Of a stretch of 64,000 bases of DNA, positions 44,377 to 56,900 are shown piece by piece. A program made the position numbers and the translations under genes. Each line of letters starts with the position of its first letter. The first letter of the stretch is position 1. Source of the stretch: Babesia bovis T2Bo (taxonomy: Eukaryota; Apicomplexa; Aconoidasida; Piroplasmida; Babesiidae); the NCBI RefSeq assembly GCF_000165395.2, contig NW_026261571.1, positions 1,202,501-1,266,500 on the forward strand, written 5' to 3'. Below the pieces are notes generated by a model, which saw only the letters and a list, made by a program, of their open reading frames with translations, was not told where the DNA came from and searched no databases.

Positions 44377-45359
44377 ATGGTGGCAAACAAGACGCTGCTA
44401 TCCCTCATTACAAGCCACCCTCTTGATGTCCTGTGCCTTTTAATTGTCGCACCGCTTTCACTGCTACAAAAAAAGTACCAGCATCGAAGAAATGGAACGC
44501 TGTGGAACGTTGCCACTATAGCGACGATCACAGGGATTCAGGTGTGTTCTTGTGACGTAACTGTGATATACAACAGGGATTATTGTACTACAATGAGCGG
44601 TATACAGCTCTTTTATACACTTTCCCGATTATAATACTGTTCCGTCGACTGTGTGTGCTTGCTATCACCGGAGGTATCGGAAGTGGAAAGAGCACATTAG
44701 GTAGGTCGCTTTAGTTAGATGTGTAACATCATTTGCTGCAGCACGGATACTAGCCGATAACGGATATGTTGTGATAGACTGCGATGCCATAAATCGTGAG
44801 GTTGGTGTTAAGAATTTGTTTCCCATGTGTACACAGTTGTTGTTGCCAGGGTCACCGGCTTACGCTAGTATTATCAAAAAGTTTGGAGCCGGAATAATTC
44901 TAGAGAACGGCGAAATTGACAGACAGCAACTGAGAGAAATAGTGTTTAATAATGAAGCTCGTCGACTTGAACTTAATAAAATTCTGCACAAGTATATCGG
45001 TATCAGAGTAATCTGGAACATTTTCAAATATAGAATACTATTTTGGAAAAGCCGTGTTGGTAAGCAAAATCTATTTAATGATACACTGTTCTTCAGTTCT
45101 AGATGTTCCCCTTCTATACAACACACCACTGACTGTAATCAGCAGTCCCATTGTAGTACTGATCTCACCAGTAGAAACTCGATTAGAAAGGCTTATGGAA
45201 CGCGACGGAAGTATTCCAAGATCGACATTGCAAAACATAATTGCAGCACAAGTGCCAGATGCTATTTTGAAGGTTTGGGGAGATGTAGTCTTAGATAACA
45301 GTTCCAGTCGTGAAGTGTTCTTAGAGAAAGCCGAATCATTGGTTACTAACTTATGTTAA
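44377..45359 (+). CDS. Dephospho-CoA kinase with N-terminal membrane segments
   Basis: Last step of CoA synthesis: ATP-dependent phosphorylation of dephospho-CoA. Five exons: 44377-44541, 44577-44700, 44742-44800, 44837-45059 and 45097-45359 (introns 35, 41, 36, 37 bp), 277 residues. The CoaE core starts with the P-loop TGGIGSGKST (about 86-95). It continues with NGYVVIDCDAINRE, GSPAYASIIKKFGAGI, LDVPLLYN and ETRLERLMERDG, and ends with DVVLDNSSS. Before it are about 85 residues with hydrophobic stretches (VLCLLIVAPLSLL, then ALLYTFPIIILF), so the enzyme is probably membrane-anchored. Start 44377 is the first in-frame ATG. Bacterial CoaE (about 200 residues) has no such leader. Confidence 0.88.
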
Positions 45360-45578
45360 TGTACAATAATAGTAACACCACTTCATATTTTATTCAACTC
45401 GTGTGCCGTCTACACGACGCCACACTGCGCGTCAACTGGTATTCCTTGCTTTCCTCCTTTTTGTGTACCAAATTTATGGACGCATTGTGTGTATTAAATT
45501 ATACAATAGTCGCATTGTGTTTACACCGGCCTGATCTGCTCTTATTGTTTCACATTTGTTCTTCATCAAAATATTAAG

Positions 45579-46766
45579 ATGGATGACCAGTACAGCATGC
45601 AGCAGCTCCGCGAGCTTTTGTCACAAGAAGCTAATAGCCAGTGCTTTGACTGTGGAGCTCACGGTCCGTCGTGGGCATCGCTATCACATGGCAGCTTCAT
45701 TTGTCTCAGCTGCTCAGGCATACACAGGTTGGTCCATACTACTGCATGATTGCTGACAGTTTTGCAGAGGATTTGGTCTCCATGTGAGCTTTGTGAAAAG
45801 CATCAATATGGATACTTGGTCATCTCGTCAGTTACTCTATATGAAATATGGAGGAAACCAAAATTTGCGGAGCTTCTTCGACGAAATGAACATATCCAGT
45901 ATACCAATATCTCAACGTTATCAAACTGAAGGAGCGGCTTATTACCGTAAAAAATTACGCGCTATGGTTGATGGTATGCCCCTACCTCCACCAATCGATG
46001 CAGAGGTTGCTATACGTCCTGAAGCACAAATCTCAGCATCTTTGCCTACCGCTAATAATCAACTAGGAGCAAAACCAAACACTCCACGTGAAGATTTCAC
46101 CGAGGTAGACATCAGGGACCCTGGTTCTCCAAAACCTGGTTCTTCATTTCCCACCGAAAAAACAGAGGAGGAAGAGCATGTTACACATATGTTTAGAAGA
46201 TCAGCATCTGATGGCAAATCTAATGACAACAAGTCAAAGAATGATTTCTTTGGTAACATAGGATCTACTTTGGGATCATTAGTGGACAATGCCATTCATA
46301 CAGCTGGCAGTGCGGTTAATGACATCAAAAACAATAATGTACTCGACCAAGCTAAAGGAGCTTTCGAAGTAACAAAAACATGGATTGAAACGCAGAGCAA
46401 ACGTATCGCGACCAATGTCCAGGATCCTGGTTGGTGGGAAAACAATCACAACAAAGCAAAACAAGAGGCTACTAAGGTTGCTTATCACATTCAAAGTGTA
46501 AGTTGTTATATAATCACTGTTATTCCAGTATATAGGCGGCAAACCAAGCTCAACATTGGATTCAAAAGAAAGTGGCGGAAATTAACGGTACCAATGAACG
46601 GCCAAGGTCAACCTCGCAAGAGGGAGGATCTACATCATCGCCTAAGCCGCCTACACAATCTACACCAGGGCCAACTGGAGTACCCGGAGGTGCGAATATG
46701 TGGAATGAACCTAAGGAAAGCGAGACTGATGATGTCAATCCCATAATCGAGCAGTACCAGAAATGA
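45579..46766 (+). CDS. Arf GTPase-activating protein (ArfGAP1-like)
   Basis: Stimulates GTP hydrolysis by Arf in COPI traffic. Three exons: 45579-45727, 45768-46497 and 46536-46766 (introns 40 and 38 bp), 369 residues. The zinc finger is CFDCGAHGPSWASLSHGSF followed by CLSCSGIHR, and the catalytic Arg is in IHRGFGLHVS. Next comes the conserved VKSINMDTWSSRQL, and YYRKKLRAMVDG after it, as in ArfGAP1. The C-terminal half is Ser/Pro-rich with amphipathic stretches (IGSTLGSLVDNAI) that could sense membrane curvature like ALPS motifs; this is inference. Confidence 0.92.
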
Positions 46767-47339
46767 TTACTGTACAAATTGTGGCCTATATCTAAACTTG
46801 GAAATATTTTACGAAGATGGAAAGAATCTGCTACTATTTTTAAATACATGGATTACGACTAATATAATTTTATTGCATATTTCAACCTAGACGTTATTTT
46901 GTACAAGTTATCATTCCTTCTGTACTACACATTGAATTACTTTTCTACACACTTTCACTATTAAACACCCATAGGCGCATATTTATCTATATAGGCAATG
47001 TAATCCTATATTGTGGTACTGAATTGTACCTAACAGCGTGGGCCTTACCCTCATCTCAACGAAAAACCCTATGAACTAAATCATCTGGATTTCCATAAAT
47101 GAAAATGAGTTCAATATATTCATAAACACTATGTATAATGCATATTTTCCAATGAGAACTTATAGGAGAATTGCAATGGGAAACTAACCCTTAGACAATA
47201 CTATATCAAGCTTCAAAGACGACGGCGAAATAAGGAAGCCTACCTTTTATCTGGGTTTACTAACAATCCAAAGTATTCCATTGAAATATGGTTCATTCCT
47301 CATATATAAAGCACTTTTTTACCAACTACATCCAACAAG
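46767..47339. promoter_or_regulatory. Intergenic upstream of RPA1
   Basis: 573 bp, AT-rich, between two plus-strand genes. No ORF above background and no tRNA-like sequence. Expected to contain the RPA1 promoter. Confidence 0.45.
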
Positions 47340-50300
47340 ATGATGAAATATGAGACAACGGTATCAACCGAGGTATGTGGACTCTCCTTTGAGTTCCTCT
47401 CATCAGACGCTATAAGAGCTTTATCAGCATCAGAGATTGGTAATCCATCGCATCATGGACAGGAATGTGCAGGACCGTCTTGTATTCACGATTCTGCTTT
47501 AGGACCTAGTGATTTATGCAATATATGCTCTACATGTCAAGATGTAGCAGCTTGTGATGGACACTTAGGTCATGTAAATTTTCCTGTACCTATTTATCAT
47601 CCATTACTTATGCCTAGGCTCGTCAAGCTCTTAAAATCAACATGCTTGTACTGTCGTAAACTCAAACTAACAAGACAGCGCATTGTTAAATTGATTAAAC
47701 TATTCGATCTTCTACATGTAGGCCTACTATCGGACATGCTATTATTTGATGAGTGGTGCCCTAATCGCTCAAAACAATGTTCATTAGAGGAAAAGGATGA
47801 GTTGCCCAAATTTCGTTCGGATATCTTGGTATCTGAAGGATCGCAAAATGATTTGGTTGAAGTTATATCGGCTAAAGAGGACTATCTCGACAGTGTTATG
47901 CGCAAGCTAGAGAATAGGAAAAGAACAGCCAACGCCCCTATTACTACGTCTCTTTCAGACAATGATTTAAATATAACGACAACAGGGACACCCAATGCAA
48001 AACTCGATGCCATGAATAAGAATATGTCCAAGGCAAAGAAACCTAAATCCGTAGTGGCGCCATCTAGTACTGGTAAAAATAGCCATACTGGGCATTTTGA
48101 TCTGACATTTTGGAATAATCTGCGCAATAGGTTTCTTGCAGAGGCTGGTGCTGTAAATCAATGCCCACACTGTGAGAGAAAGGATCTTTTTAATATTGCA
48201 GCAGCGTCTGATTTGAGTTCTATTGACATATCATGGCCTCTTGATGCCGACGCACCGCCAATTGGTGATTTCATAAATACGTTTGATTTCAATTTCAATG
48301 ATGAACATGTTGGTAACAATGACAAAAATGTATCTTCCAAAGAACTGCAATCCTTAATACCCGGAGTAATTAACCGTCTAAGCGCTACTGGTCGTTCTAT
48401 CAGACAAGTCCAACTGCAAGCATTCCAAGTGGTTCCTTATTTAAAAGAGCTCTTTATGTCTAATGAAGTCATACTAGGCCATGTATTTCCACAGACACGG
48501 AAAATGGGATGGAAAATGTTTGTCATGTTTTGTATGGGAGTCCCAGCGAATCGTTTTCGTCCTGTTTTGCTCGGTGCCGATCGACAAATTTCACTTCACG
48601 CCAGGACATCAATGTTGTTAGATATTGTAGTAGCGAGAGAAACGCTTTGTGTGTTGTTGAAAGTTGGTGATAACAGCAATCTGAAAAAATGTATGCGTGA
48701 TCCCAACTATATGGAGTCACTGTTTGGGAAGGTAGAGGATAGGCAGATCCAAGCATTTAGAGACTACATTGTAGCGTGTGGTTCGGACTTCAACAGTGCC
48801 GTTTTAAACACAATACAAAATTTGCAAAGGAAGGTATCTCTGTATACAGATAGTAGTAAGACTGGAAGTACAATCAATTCAAAGCTGCCACAGCGCCCCG
48901 GTATCAAACAAAGTTTAGAGCACAAGGAAGGGGCTGTACGGCACAATATGCTGGGGAAACGTGTCAACTATGCGGCACGTACTGTTATAGCACCTGATTG
49001 CTTCCTGGATTCCAATCAAATGGGCATCCCGTTGATGTTTGCTACTGAACTAACTGTACCAGAAAATGTTACTTCGTACAACGTTAATATGTTACGGAAA
49101 TTATTGATTAATGGGCCTAGAATATATCCAGGTGCTAACTTTTATAGGGATGAGTATGGGAAATTGTACAACCTAGGCACTTTGTCTATCAATGAACGCA
49201 AGGCCAAAGCGAAACTCTTGCTGACTGATATTTCAGATGGAAGGCAACCAAGAGTGGTTTACCGTCATGTATTGGATGGAGACGTTGTTTTGATGAACCG
49301 TCAACCAACGTTACATAAACCAGGTATCATGGCTCACTTTGTAAGAGTACTCACAAATCAAAAGATTTTTAGGCTGAATTACGTTAATTGCAATACTTAC
49401 AATGCTGATTTCGATGGTGATGAAATGAATTTACATTTACCTCAAGATCCATTGGCTCAATCTGAAGCCCAAATCATTGCTAATGCAGATTGTCAATTCA
49501 CTGTCCCAAAAGACGGACAGCCAATAAGAGGACTTATACAAGATCACTGTTTAGGTGGTGCATATCTTACATCCAAGGACACGTTTCTTACTTGCGAGCA
49601 GTACTTCAATCTTGTTTATGTTGCATTGCAGGAGTTTTTTAAATGGCACAAAACTATATACATCAGATCAGAAAGTGGTCTGCGTAAAATGGATAATGGA
49701 ATTCAGGTAGATGTTCAGTTGCATCAGTTGGCTAAACGACTTAAGCTGCTAAGTGATCCATATGCGAGACGTTGTGCACACGGAAACACTGAAATGCACG
49801 TAGAAGAACCTGCTATCCTATTTCCTCAACGATTGTGGACGGGGAAACAGGTAATAACCACATTGCTGAAAACGATCGTTGATGGCATCGCAAAAGGTCT
49901 ACATATGACAGATGTCAACTTCTTGCGTACTTACAAGGGTATAAACTTATACTCTAAGTCCAAAACACCCGGAGATGCATGGGGAGGTGCCAATGATGGT
50001 TGCAAAGAAGAGAGCATCATTATCATCCGTAACTCTGAATTGCTGCAAGGTGTTCTCGATAAGTCCCAGTTCGGCGCAACTCCATATGGATTGACTCATT
50101 TAGTTTACGAATTATTAGGACCGCGTGCATCAGGATCTCTATTGAATGCCTTCTCATACCTCTTTACATCATTTCTCCAGATGCATGGAGCAACATGTAG
50201 TCCGCAAGACTTTATACTAACAAGCGAAGCAGAACGCCATCGTGAACGCATTTTACGCCGTATTAAGCACTGTGGTATTCACCTTCAAGAAGTATTTATA

Positions 50301-53300
50301 TCAGCATTATCAAATACTCGTAGTGATACTCCAATGTTGGAAAATGGCAGAGGTAGATCACCAGAGGTCATTCTATCAGATTCTCTATCAGTGTTCAAGG
50401 ATATACTTATTGAGCTAAAAACATTCCCACGTCTAAAATCGCTATTGCAAGGTATAGATATTAAAGCAATATCAGATGTTAGAGATATGCTGAAAATTGT
50501 ATCCCAATATCTTTCGAAAAATGATGCAACACCAAAGATTCAGTCAAAGTTAGCTGACATTGTATCCCGTGCAATAGAAGCGCTTTGTTCTGTGCCAGAA
50601 TTACGCGGTTATCTTCTTGGACAGTTAGGAAACCTAAACGCAGAGTCGAGTATGAATATGCCAAAGAATGACGGCATACTTGTGAAATACTTTCCTTCAT
50701 GGCAGAAGGAATATGATGCCGATATGAAGATGTCAATAAGCAAAGTCGATCGATCGTACATTTTAGGCGACTCGATCGGAACATGTTCTTCTATGTACCG
50801 TTTGATTAATGAAAAATTCAAAGGTAATGAAAAGATTTTTTACAAGATGTTTGATCGATTCTTTCAGGGTAATATTACGGGCGCCTCAAACGACGCCAGT
50901 ACAGTCGTTGATAACACCTTGCTGAAGTTTCCGCAAAATGGTTTTGCCAGTATGGTTTTAACTGGTGCTAAAGGTAGCAAAGTCAACTTTAGCATGATTT
51001 GTAGTATTTTAGCTCAACAGAGTTTGGAGGGAAGGCGTGTTCCTGTTATGCCTTCCGTACGTACCCTTCCTTCATTTGCCTTTGGTGACCTTGGAGCTCG
51101 TGCTGGTGGATTTATCACGGACCGTTTCCTGACTGGATTAAGGCCGCAAGAATATTTTTTCCACTGTATGTCTGGTCGTGAAGGTCTGGTAGACACTTGT
51201 GTTAAGACAGCTAAATCAGGTTATCTACAGCGTTGTATATTAAAAGCAATGGAAGATGTAATATGTTGTTACGATGCCACTGTAAGGAGTTCAGATGGCA
51301 CCATTATCCAGTTTTCATACGGAGAAGATGGTATAGATGTGCAAAAGTCAGCTTACCTTAAAAGACCAAATGACGTGATCGAGAATGCAGCGCTAATAAG
51401 TCTCGGACAGAGTGATTTACCGCTTAAATTAGAGGAAGGTTTTGTAAACTTACTCGGTAATAAGTTTACTACTGATGATGTTAAAGCAACGTTATATCGC
51501 CACTACAAGCGTTCACAGTGCGAACCTGGTGAAGCCGTTGGTTGTATAGCAGGTCAATCCATTGGTGAGCCTGCCACACAGATGACATTAAATACATTCC
51601 ACTTGGCAGGTCACGGTGCCACAAACGTAACGTTGGGTATCCCACGTCTGGTTGAACTTATGCAAACTACTGGAAGTGCATCTACACCATACTTTTCAGC
51701 TCCTCTCCTTGGCGATTCCGATGATAATATTGCCCACAATGCTCAGCTAGCTATAAATGCATTACGAAATGTACCATTAACCGACGTTATTCATTCAGTG
51801 GCCGTCGAAGATTCGACATATATGGACGCTAAAGGAGATAAATATTGCGAATATGAAGCAATAGTACAATTTGAAGACTTGGTTGCATTTACTAATGTCG
51901 TGCCATCTATTAGCATATTCGATATTTTGAAGATAACGGCTCAATGTTTGTTAAATGGATTCTTGAAGAAAATAACTGGTCTCATGATAGTAACAATGGA
52001 CAGTCATGTTCCATACGAGATTACTGAATACAGTGATTATCTTCAAGAATGTTGGAGAAGGCTGGTTTTGCAAGAAACGATACAAAGGAAGAGTAAACTG
52101 GCTGACCGGATACGCCGAATGGCTCTGAACAGCGGTGGTGCACAAGGTGCTATTTTGAAGATTTCTGCTAAAAATCTGGCTCTTAATGGTGAAGATGGGC
52201 CTCTAACAGATGTTACGTCAACTATAGGGCCGCGTGAAACTCCTTCGGAGGACAATGATGTCAATGAAGATGCAAATGATTCAACCGAAAAGGAGACTCA
52301 AGTGAATGATGATGCCGACGATGACCCGGACTTAGAAAAAAGCAGTGACCATGAAGATTCCGATCCCGAATCTGAAGTTGATGAAGATGGTACCACTACT
52401 GTAGACTCCTGTGTTGATTCTGATGATGACAATTCTCATAATCCAGATTCTGATGCTGAGGAAACAATTACTGCAAGTGATTCACCAAAACCTATGACAG
52501 CAGCAGCTATTGCACTGAAACTCAAGTTGAAAGGTACTGTTAATTTAGATGGTAGTGCAAAGAGAAAAGCCAAGACTTTCTTAGAATTTGAAAACGAGGT
52601 AAAAATGGGCAAACAGGCAATGAGTTCAATAAACACAAAGGTGTTTCATTTTGCAAAATCTCTAAGGTACTGTGAGACAACCGGTCGCATGGTTCTTAAA
52701 TTTGGCTGGCCTTTCACCAAGTGTCCTTATCATCTTAACCTTCTCCAGTTACTACGTCAGGAAACGTCTTCTCAGATTTTGCGTAACTCTCCAGGGGTCA
52801 AACAACCCCGTGTCGTATGTCACACTGATAACAACGGAGAGGTTTATAAATTACACTGTGACGGTACAAATTTGCAGAGGCTATTCTTACTCAGGGATGG
52901 CCTTGTGGATTTCAACCGTTTGCATGTCAACGATATAGCAACTGTATACAGATATTATGGTATAGAGGCTGCGCGTGCTTCTATAGTGTCAGAGTTACAG
53001 AACGTGTTCTCTGTTTACGGCATAAATGTCGACTACCGCCACCTCTCCTTAATCGCAGATTTCATGACAAACAAAGGCGATATCAGAACATTTAACCGTT
53101 ATGGTATGGCACGCCACGCATCACCATTGCTACAGATGTCTTTTGAATCGACATTAAAATTCATAATGGACGCCTGTGAACGTGGTGGGTATGACGACCT
53201 AGGTTCACCTGCTGGTGCCATTGTTGCTGGTAGGCCAATTAGACTAGGAGGTGGTCTGTGCAAGGTACTACCACAAATAGATCTTCAAGGTGTTGTTGAT

Positions 53301-53390
53301 ACCGCAACGCGCTACCCTACTAGCGCGTATGACCAACATATGTCTTCTACACGGAAGATGGGTGTTGAGTCATTCGTTTTGGAAACTTAA
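47340..53390 (+). CDS. RPA1: RNA polymerase I largest subunit
   Basis: Catalytic subunit making rRNA in the nucleolus; 2016 residues in a single exon. The clamp-head zinc motif (CNICSTC...CDGHLGH) is near residue 60. The metal-A site NADFDGDEMNLHLP starts at residue 688, and RQPTLHKPGIMAH precedes it. The bridge-helix region includes GFITDRFLTGLRP, and MTLNTFHLAGHGATNVTLG marks the trigger loop; with TLGIPRLVEL it identifies the Pol I branch. There is no heptad C-terminal domain, so it is not Pol II. A Lys/Ser-rich insertion at about 190-245 and a long acidic insertion at about 1626-1711 (DDADDDPDLEKS, SDPESEVDEDG) enlarge it over the usual 1650-1720 residues. The start is the first of two adjacent Met codons. 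Confidence 0.96.
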   Translation: MMKYETTVSTEVCGLSFEFLSSDAIRALSASEIGNPSHHGQECAGPSCIHDSALGPSDLCNICSTCQDVAACDGHLGHVNFPVPIYHPLLMPRLVKLLKSTCLYCRKLKLTRQRIVKLIKLFDLLHVGLLSDMLLFDEWCPNRSKQCSLEEKDELPKFRSDILVSEGSQNDLVEVISAKEDYLDSVMRKLENRKRTANAPITTSLSDNDLNITTTGTPNAKLDAMNKNMSKAKKPKSVVAPSSTGKNSHTGHFDLTFWNNLRNRFLAEAGAVNQCPHCERKDLFNIAAASDLSSIDISWPLDADAPPIGDFINTFDFNFNDEHVGNNDKNVSSKELQSLIPGVINRLSATGRSIRQVQLQAFQVVPYLKELFMSNEVILGHVFPQTRKMGWKMFVMFCMGVPANRFRPVLLGADRQISLHARTSMLLDIVVARETLCVLLKVGDNSNLKKCMRDPNYMESLFGKVEDRQIQAFRDYIVACGSDFNSAVLNTIQNLQRKVSLYTDSSKTGSTINSKLPQRPGIKQSLEHKEGAVRHNMLGKRVNYAARTVIAPDCFLDSNQMGIPLMFATELTVPENVTSYNVNMLRKLLINGPRIYPGANFYRDEYGKLYNLGTLSINERKAKAKLLLTDISDGRQPRVVYRHVLDGDVVLMNRQPTLHKPGIMAHFVRVLTNQKIFRLNYVNCNTYNADFDGDEMNLHLPQDPLAQSEAQIIANADCQFTVPKDGQPIRGLIQDHCLGGAYLTSKDTFLTCEQYFNLVYVALQEFFKWHKTIYIRSESGLRKMDNGIQVDVQLHQLAKRLKLLSDPYARRCAHGNTEMHVEEPAILFPQRLWTGKQVITTLLKTIVDGIAKGLHMTDVNFLRTYKGINLYSKSKTPGDAWGGANDGCKEESIIIIRNSELLQGVLDKSQFGATPYGLTHLVYELLGPRASGSLLNAFSYLFTSFLQMHGATCSPQDFILTSEAERHRERILRRIKHCGIHLQEVFISALSNTRSDTPMLENGRGRSPEVILSDSLSVFKDILIELKTFPRLKSLLQGIDIKAISDVRDMLKIVSQYLSKNDATPKIQSKLADIVSRAIEALCSVPELRGYLLGQLGNLNAESSMNMPKNDGILVKYFPSWQKEYDADMKMSISKVDRSYILGDSIGTCSSMYRLINEKFKGNEKIFYKMFDRFFQGNITGASNDASTVVDNTLLKFPQNGFASMVLTGAKGSKVNFSMICSILAQQSLEGRRVPVMPSVRTLPSFAFGDLGARAGGFITDRFLTGLRPQEYFFHCMSGREGLVDTCVKTAKSGYLQRCILKAMEDVICCYDATVRSSDGTIIQFSYGEDGIDVQKSAYLKRPNDVIENAALISLGQSDLPLKLEEGFVNLLGNKFTTDDVKATLYRHYKRSQCEPGEAVGCIAGQSIGEPATQMTLNTFHLAGHGATNVTLGIPRLVELMQTTGSASTPYFSAPLLGDSDDNIAHNAQLAINALRNVPLTDVIHSVAVEDSTYMDAKGDKYCEYEAIVQFEDLVAFTNVVPSISIFDILKITAQCLLNGFLKKITGLMIVTMDSHVPYEITEYSDYLQECWRRLVLQETIQRKSKLADRIRRMALNSGGAQGAILKISAKNLALNGEDGPLTDVTSTIGPRETPSEDNDVNEDANDSTEKETQVNDDADDDPDLEKSSDHEDSDPESEVDEDGTTTVDSCVDSDDDNSHNPDSDAEETITASDSPKPMTAAAIALKLKLKGTVNLDGSAKRKAKTFLEFENEVKMGKQAMSSINTKVFHFAKSLRYCETTGRMVLKFGWPFTKCPYHLNLLQLLRQETSSQILRNSPGVKQPRVVCHTDNNGEVYKLHCDGTNLQRLFLLRDGLVDFNRLHVNDIATVYRYYGIEAARASIVSELQNVFSVYGINVDYRHLSLIADFMTNKGDIRTFNRYGMARHASPLLQMSFESTLKFIMDACERGGYDDLGSPAGAIVAGRPIRLGGGLCKVLPQIDLQGVVDTATRYPTSAYDQHMSSTRKMGVESFVLET

Positions 53391-53939
53391 TCTAAGTTCA
53401 CATTTTCGAACTAAACCCTAATATCCTTATTAAAACCATCAATGAGCTTTGTTGGAAATGCTTTTTGAGTCAATAAAACATATATGTCGCTTTTTTCCAT
53501 TTTTCTGTAGATGCTACCCATGGGGGCTGCTGATATATTTGTTTTTTCTATATTAAATGGCATTATAATTGGGAAGTTGAACCTATTATAACGAGCAGAT
53601 GACTGCTACGTAGCAATATTTCACTCAAAATACCGTATTTGGTCATTTATATATATGGTGATGCTCTAGCAAGATTCCCAATTTTCTTATATTCTTATTA
53701 ATGGGATGAAGTATATTATATATTGATAGAAATGGATTTCCTAGCAATGGTTAACGTCATATACTTAATATTGTGGTTTTAAAACTAACACAAATGCGTA
53801 TAGTTACATTTTTATGTATCAAATTATATGGTGCACATCATGACAATCAGTATAAAATCTGTTTTGCTATTATAGTTCTATAATCTATATGAAGAATGAG
53901 ACATTACTATTGCGTTAGTCTATAGAATGTTGAAATGAT
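53391..53939. other. Convergent intergenic region RPA1/UFD2
   Basis: 549 bp of AT-rich DNA between two stop codons facing each other. It should hold only 3' UTRs and termination signals. No ORF or RNA gene seen. Confidence 0.45.
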
Positions 53940-56900
53940 CTAATTTTGATAGAAATCATCACCAATATCTCTCTTTTGAGAAATGGATTCCATGAATACG
54001 TCTATCCTGCGTTTGAGATCTACTTGAGGAACAAGGTCTGATTTTGCTAATGGTTGTCGACTAAATGGATCAGTTGACTCAGACATTAAGTGCCTTTCGA
54101 TATTTTTGCGATCCATAATAACACCGCTGGTGGGGAGTAATACAGGGTCTTCCATAATATCATTCATAATGGGATCTATGAATTCCTCAGGAATTTCAGC
54201 TTCCATTGCACTCTCGTATAGCGTACTGTTAGCCTTTGCAAACATACACATTTTCTGTGACATGTTGAAAAAGTCACGCCTGTCCTTGGAGGGTAGGAGC
54301 ATTTCCCTGGTAATTATTCTGTATGCACGTTCGAAGGTGTTTGGCTTATAGTATCGTCCTTCTGATACTATAGCTTTTATAAATCGTTCAGAATCCGAAG
54401 CATTTTCGCTTCTGTATAGAGAAAGGTAACAGTTTACTATATTGGTTAACCACTCTTTGGGTTTGAATTGGTATTCCATCATATTCTTCACTTTCAGCCT
54501 TGTACAGCTCTCTCCTGCTAGATTGTCAAGACAGCATCCAAGGCAGGAAGCTACTTGCGGAAGGAGAACAGACATATTGGTAATTTCAGTGGGGAATTCT
54601 CTACATAGGATATTGAACAGATTTGTAATTTCCCATCCATACTCAACAAGGCTGCGTGTTCTCCTTTTGAGATCGTTGAAGTTCATTCCCCTAAGTTGAT
54701 TAGCATCAACGTTACCATCTTGTAGTGAAGGGTCAACTTCGTATTCGTTGTCTTGTCTATGTTGATTTTGGTACTCAGGATTCTGTGACGCATTGTCTGA
54801 TGATTCCGTTGGTCTATCATGCGCTTCTTCCGTAGTACCAGACAATTCACGTCGCCTTATTTCTGAAAGGTAAGTTACAACTTCTTCGAAAATAAAGGTG
54901 GTGTCATTAATAAGCAGATGCATAAATTGGACAAAAATTTCCTTGTTAGAACTAATTTGTTTTACAAAGCTATTTCTATAAGCTTCGATCTCAAATAGCT
55001 TTGTGAGTATTTGAATGATGTTTAACCTGCAGGAGACTCGTGAATTGTAATCCGCCTTTTGTGAGGCTATGAATATATTGGTCAGGGCATCTACAAGGTG
55101 AATAGTAGCGGTTTTAGATGACGCAAAATTAGCCAAATCACCTGTTCTGCACATGTGAAGTACAATAGATGACACTGTTTCGCATTTTAACGTAAGGTTC
55201 TTGATGGCCATTTGCGGAGCCCTCATAATAAATATGCAGGTTGCGATGAGAAGTTCAAAATTCATAAACTGTAGTAGATTTACATCCGCCGGTTTGATAT
55301 GATCCATATAATAGTGCATCATGAAGACTTGCTTTATAACGTCTAATATTGTATCAATGAACTCGACCGGGAGAACGATGAATTCTGCAGTCATTTCCTC
55401 AGATTCTCCCATATTCCCAGCAACATACTGATTTACGATATGTATATATAAAGATGGCCCTTCCAACTTCTTTTGAGCTTCAGACTGTGTATTTTCCCAT
55501 TTCGTATATAGGGCACACCTAAGGAAAAATTGTAGAGAAATATTTAGGAAGTGCCAAACCACCTCTATAAACTTGCTGTTTTGCACTACGCACTTCCAGG
55601 TGAACACATGAGAGAGAACTTCATAAACGGAGTCATTCATAGCATCAGGAGAAGATGATGCTTCCTGTAATGTAAAAAGTGTAAGCTTAAGGAGTTCTTG
55701 TATACACGGTAGGTATAACATACCCAAAGCATGAATGTTTGACCAAAATATTTGTGTTATAAAATTTGCATTAAAGGTTGCTTTTAAATCAAATTGGTGT
55801 TTCTCCAGCGCTTCTAAAAGTTGCGCTTCATCACCCATTGCCGCATTCCCTGATGACACAAAACCTAGCATATTATCAACAACATTTCGCATTTCATCAA
55901 TTTCTTTCAAAATGGATTTCTCATCCTCTGTATAAGAGTCATCTGAACTGCTCATTTTGTGCTTGGCATAGAATCCAATTTGGCAAAAATAGGGATCTAT
56001 ACTATCTACTTTCCTGTCGGTGATGCCTGCAGCAAGCACTAACATCAACCACATAATATTCAAAGATGTTCCAAATGTAGAATCTTGCATGAACTGTCGT
56101 CGACGTTTAAAATTATCATCGATGCTCAACGGTGGTTGCTCCACATGGGTCACCCTCGATATGTGTCGCATTGCGGTGTTTAATCCAATCAACTTCCCAA
56201 ATATCAACAACAAATCTTTTCTGGTGTTAAAATCTTTCCTCAATACTTGTTTTAAAAAGTTAGCTAAGAGGTCGATGTAGTGTTCATGATCTTGTCTAAT
56301 GCTGGCCAATGAATTACGAATTGCGGTTATATTCTTTTTCCCGTGGAAGTGGATTTTCCTAGCATTTAAAGCCTTTTCATGTACACTGGGTGTTGTATGG
56401 AAGTTAGGGGCAGCGTCTATAGCCTCCTCATTTAGGGGCTGGGTTGACAATATCCTGCCCCAAAGGGATAGTACATCTCTTTGAACGCCTGATGTTTTTC
56501 GTTTGTTATCAATGCCTTGAAAATCACTAATCCAATTTAAAAATAATTTTGCACCGATATTGGATACTGTAATACTTGTTAAAGCGTTGAGTTCAGCTAA
56601 TGGCTTTTCACCAATGACCTTATTGGTTGCGTTGTGTTCGAGCCTTGTAAATAACCGAAACAATTCTACTGTAGCTCCACTATCGTCATTTAACCAGATG
56701 GCATCAATTAGTTTTTGAACGAAAAGCGAATTCTTAGAAACTGACGATACTTCAATCATCATATTACATCTAACATCATCGTTCAGTACATCTAAAGGAG
56801 GCCTCTTTAAATCCTTTTTGTCAACTAACGTTTCTAAATCAAAAAACGCCGGGCAGTTTATTATTAAAGCTGATGTTCTTACAATATTTTCGTCCAAAAG

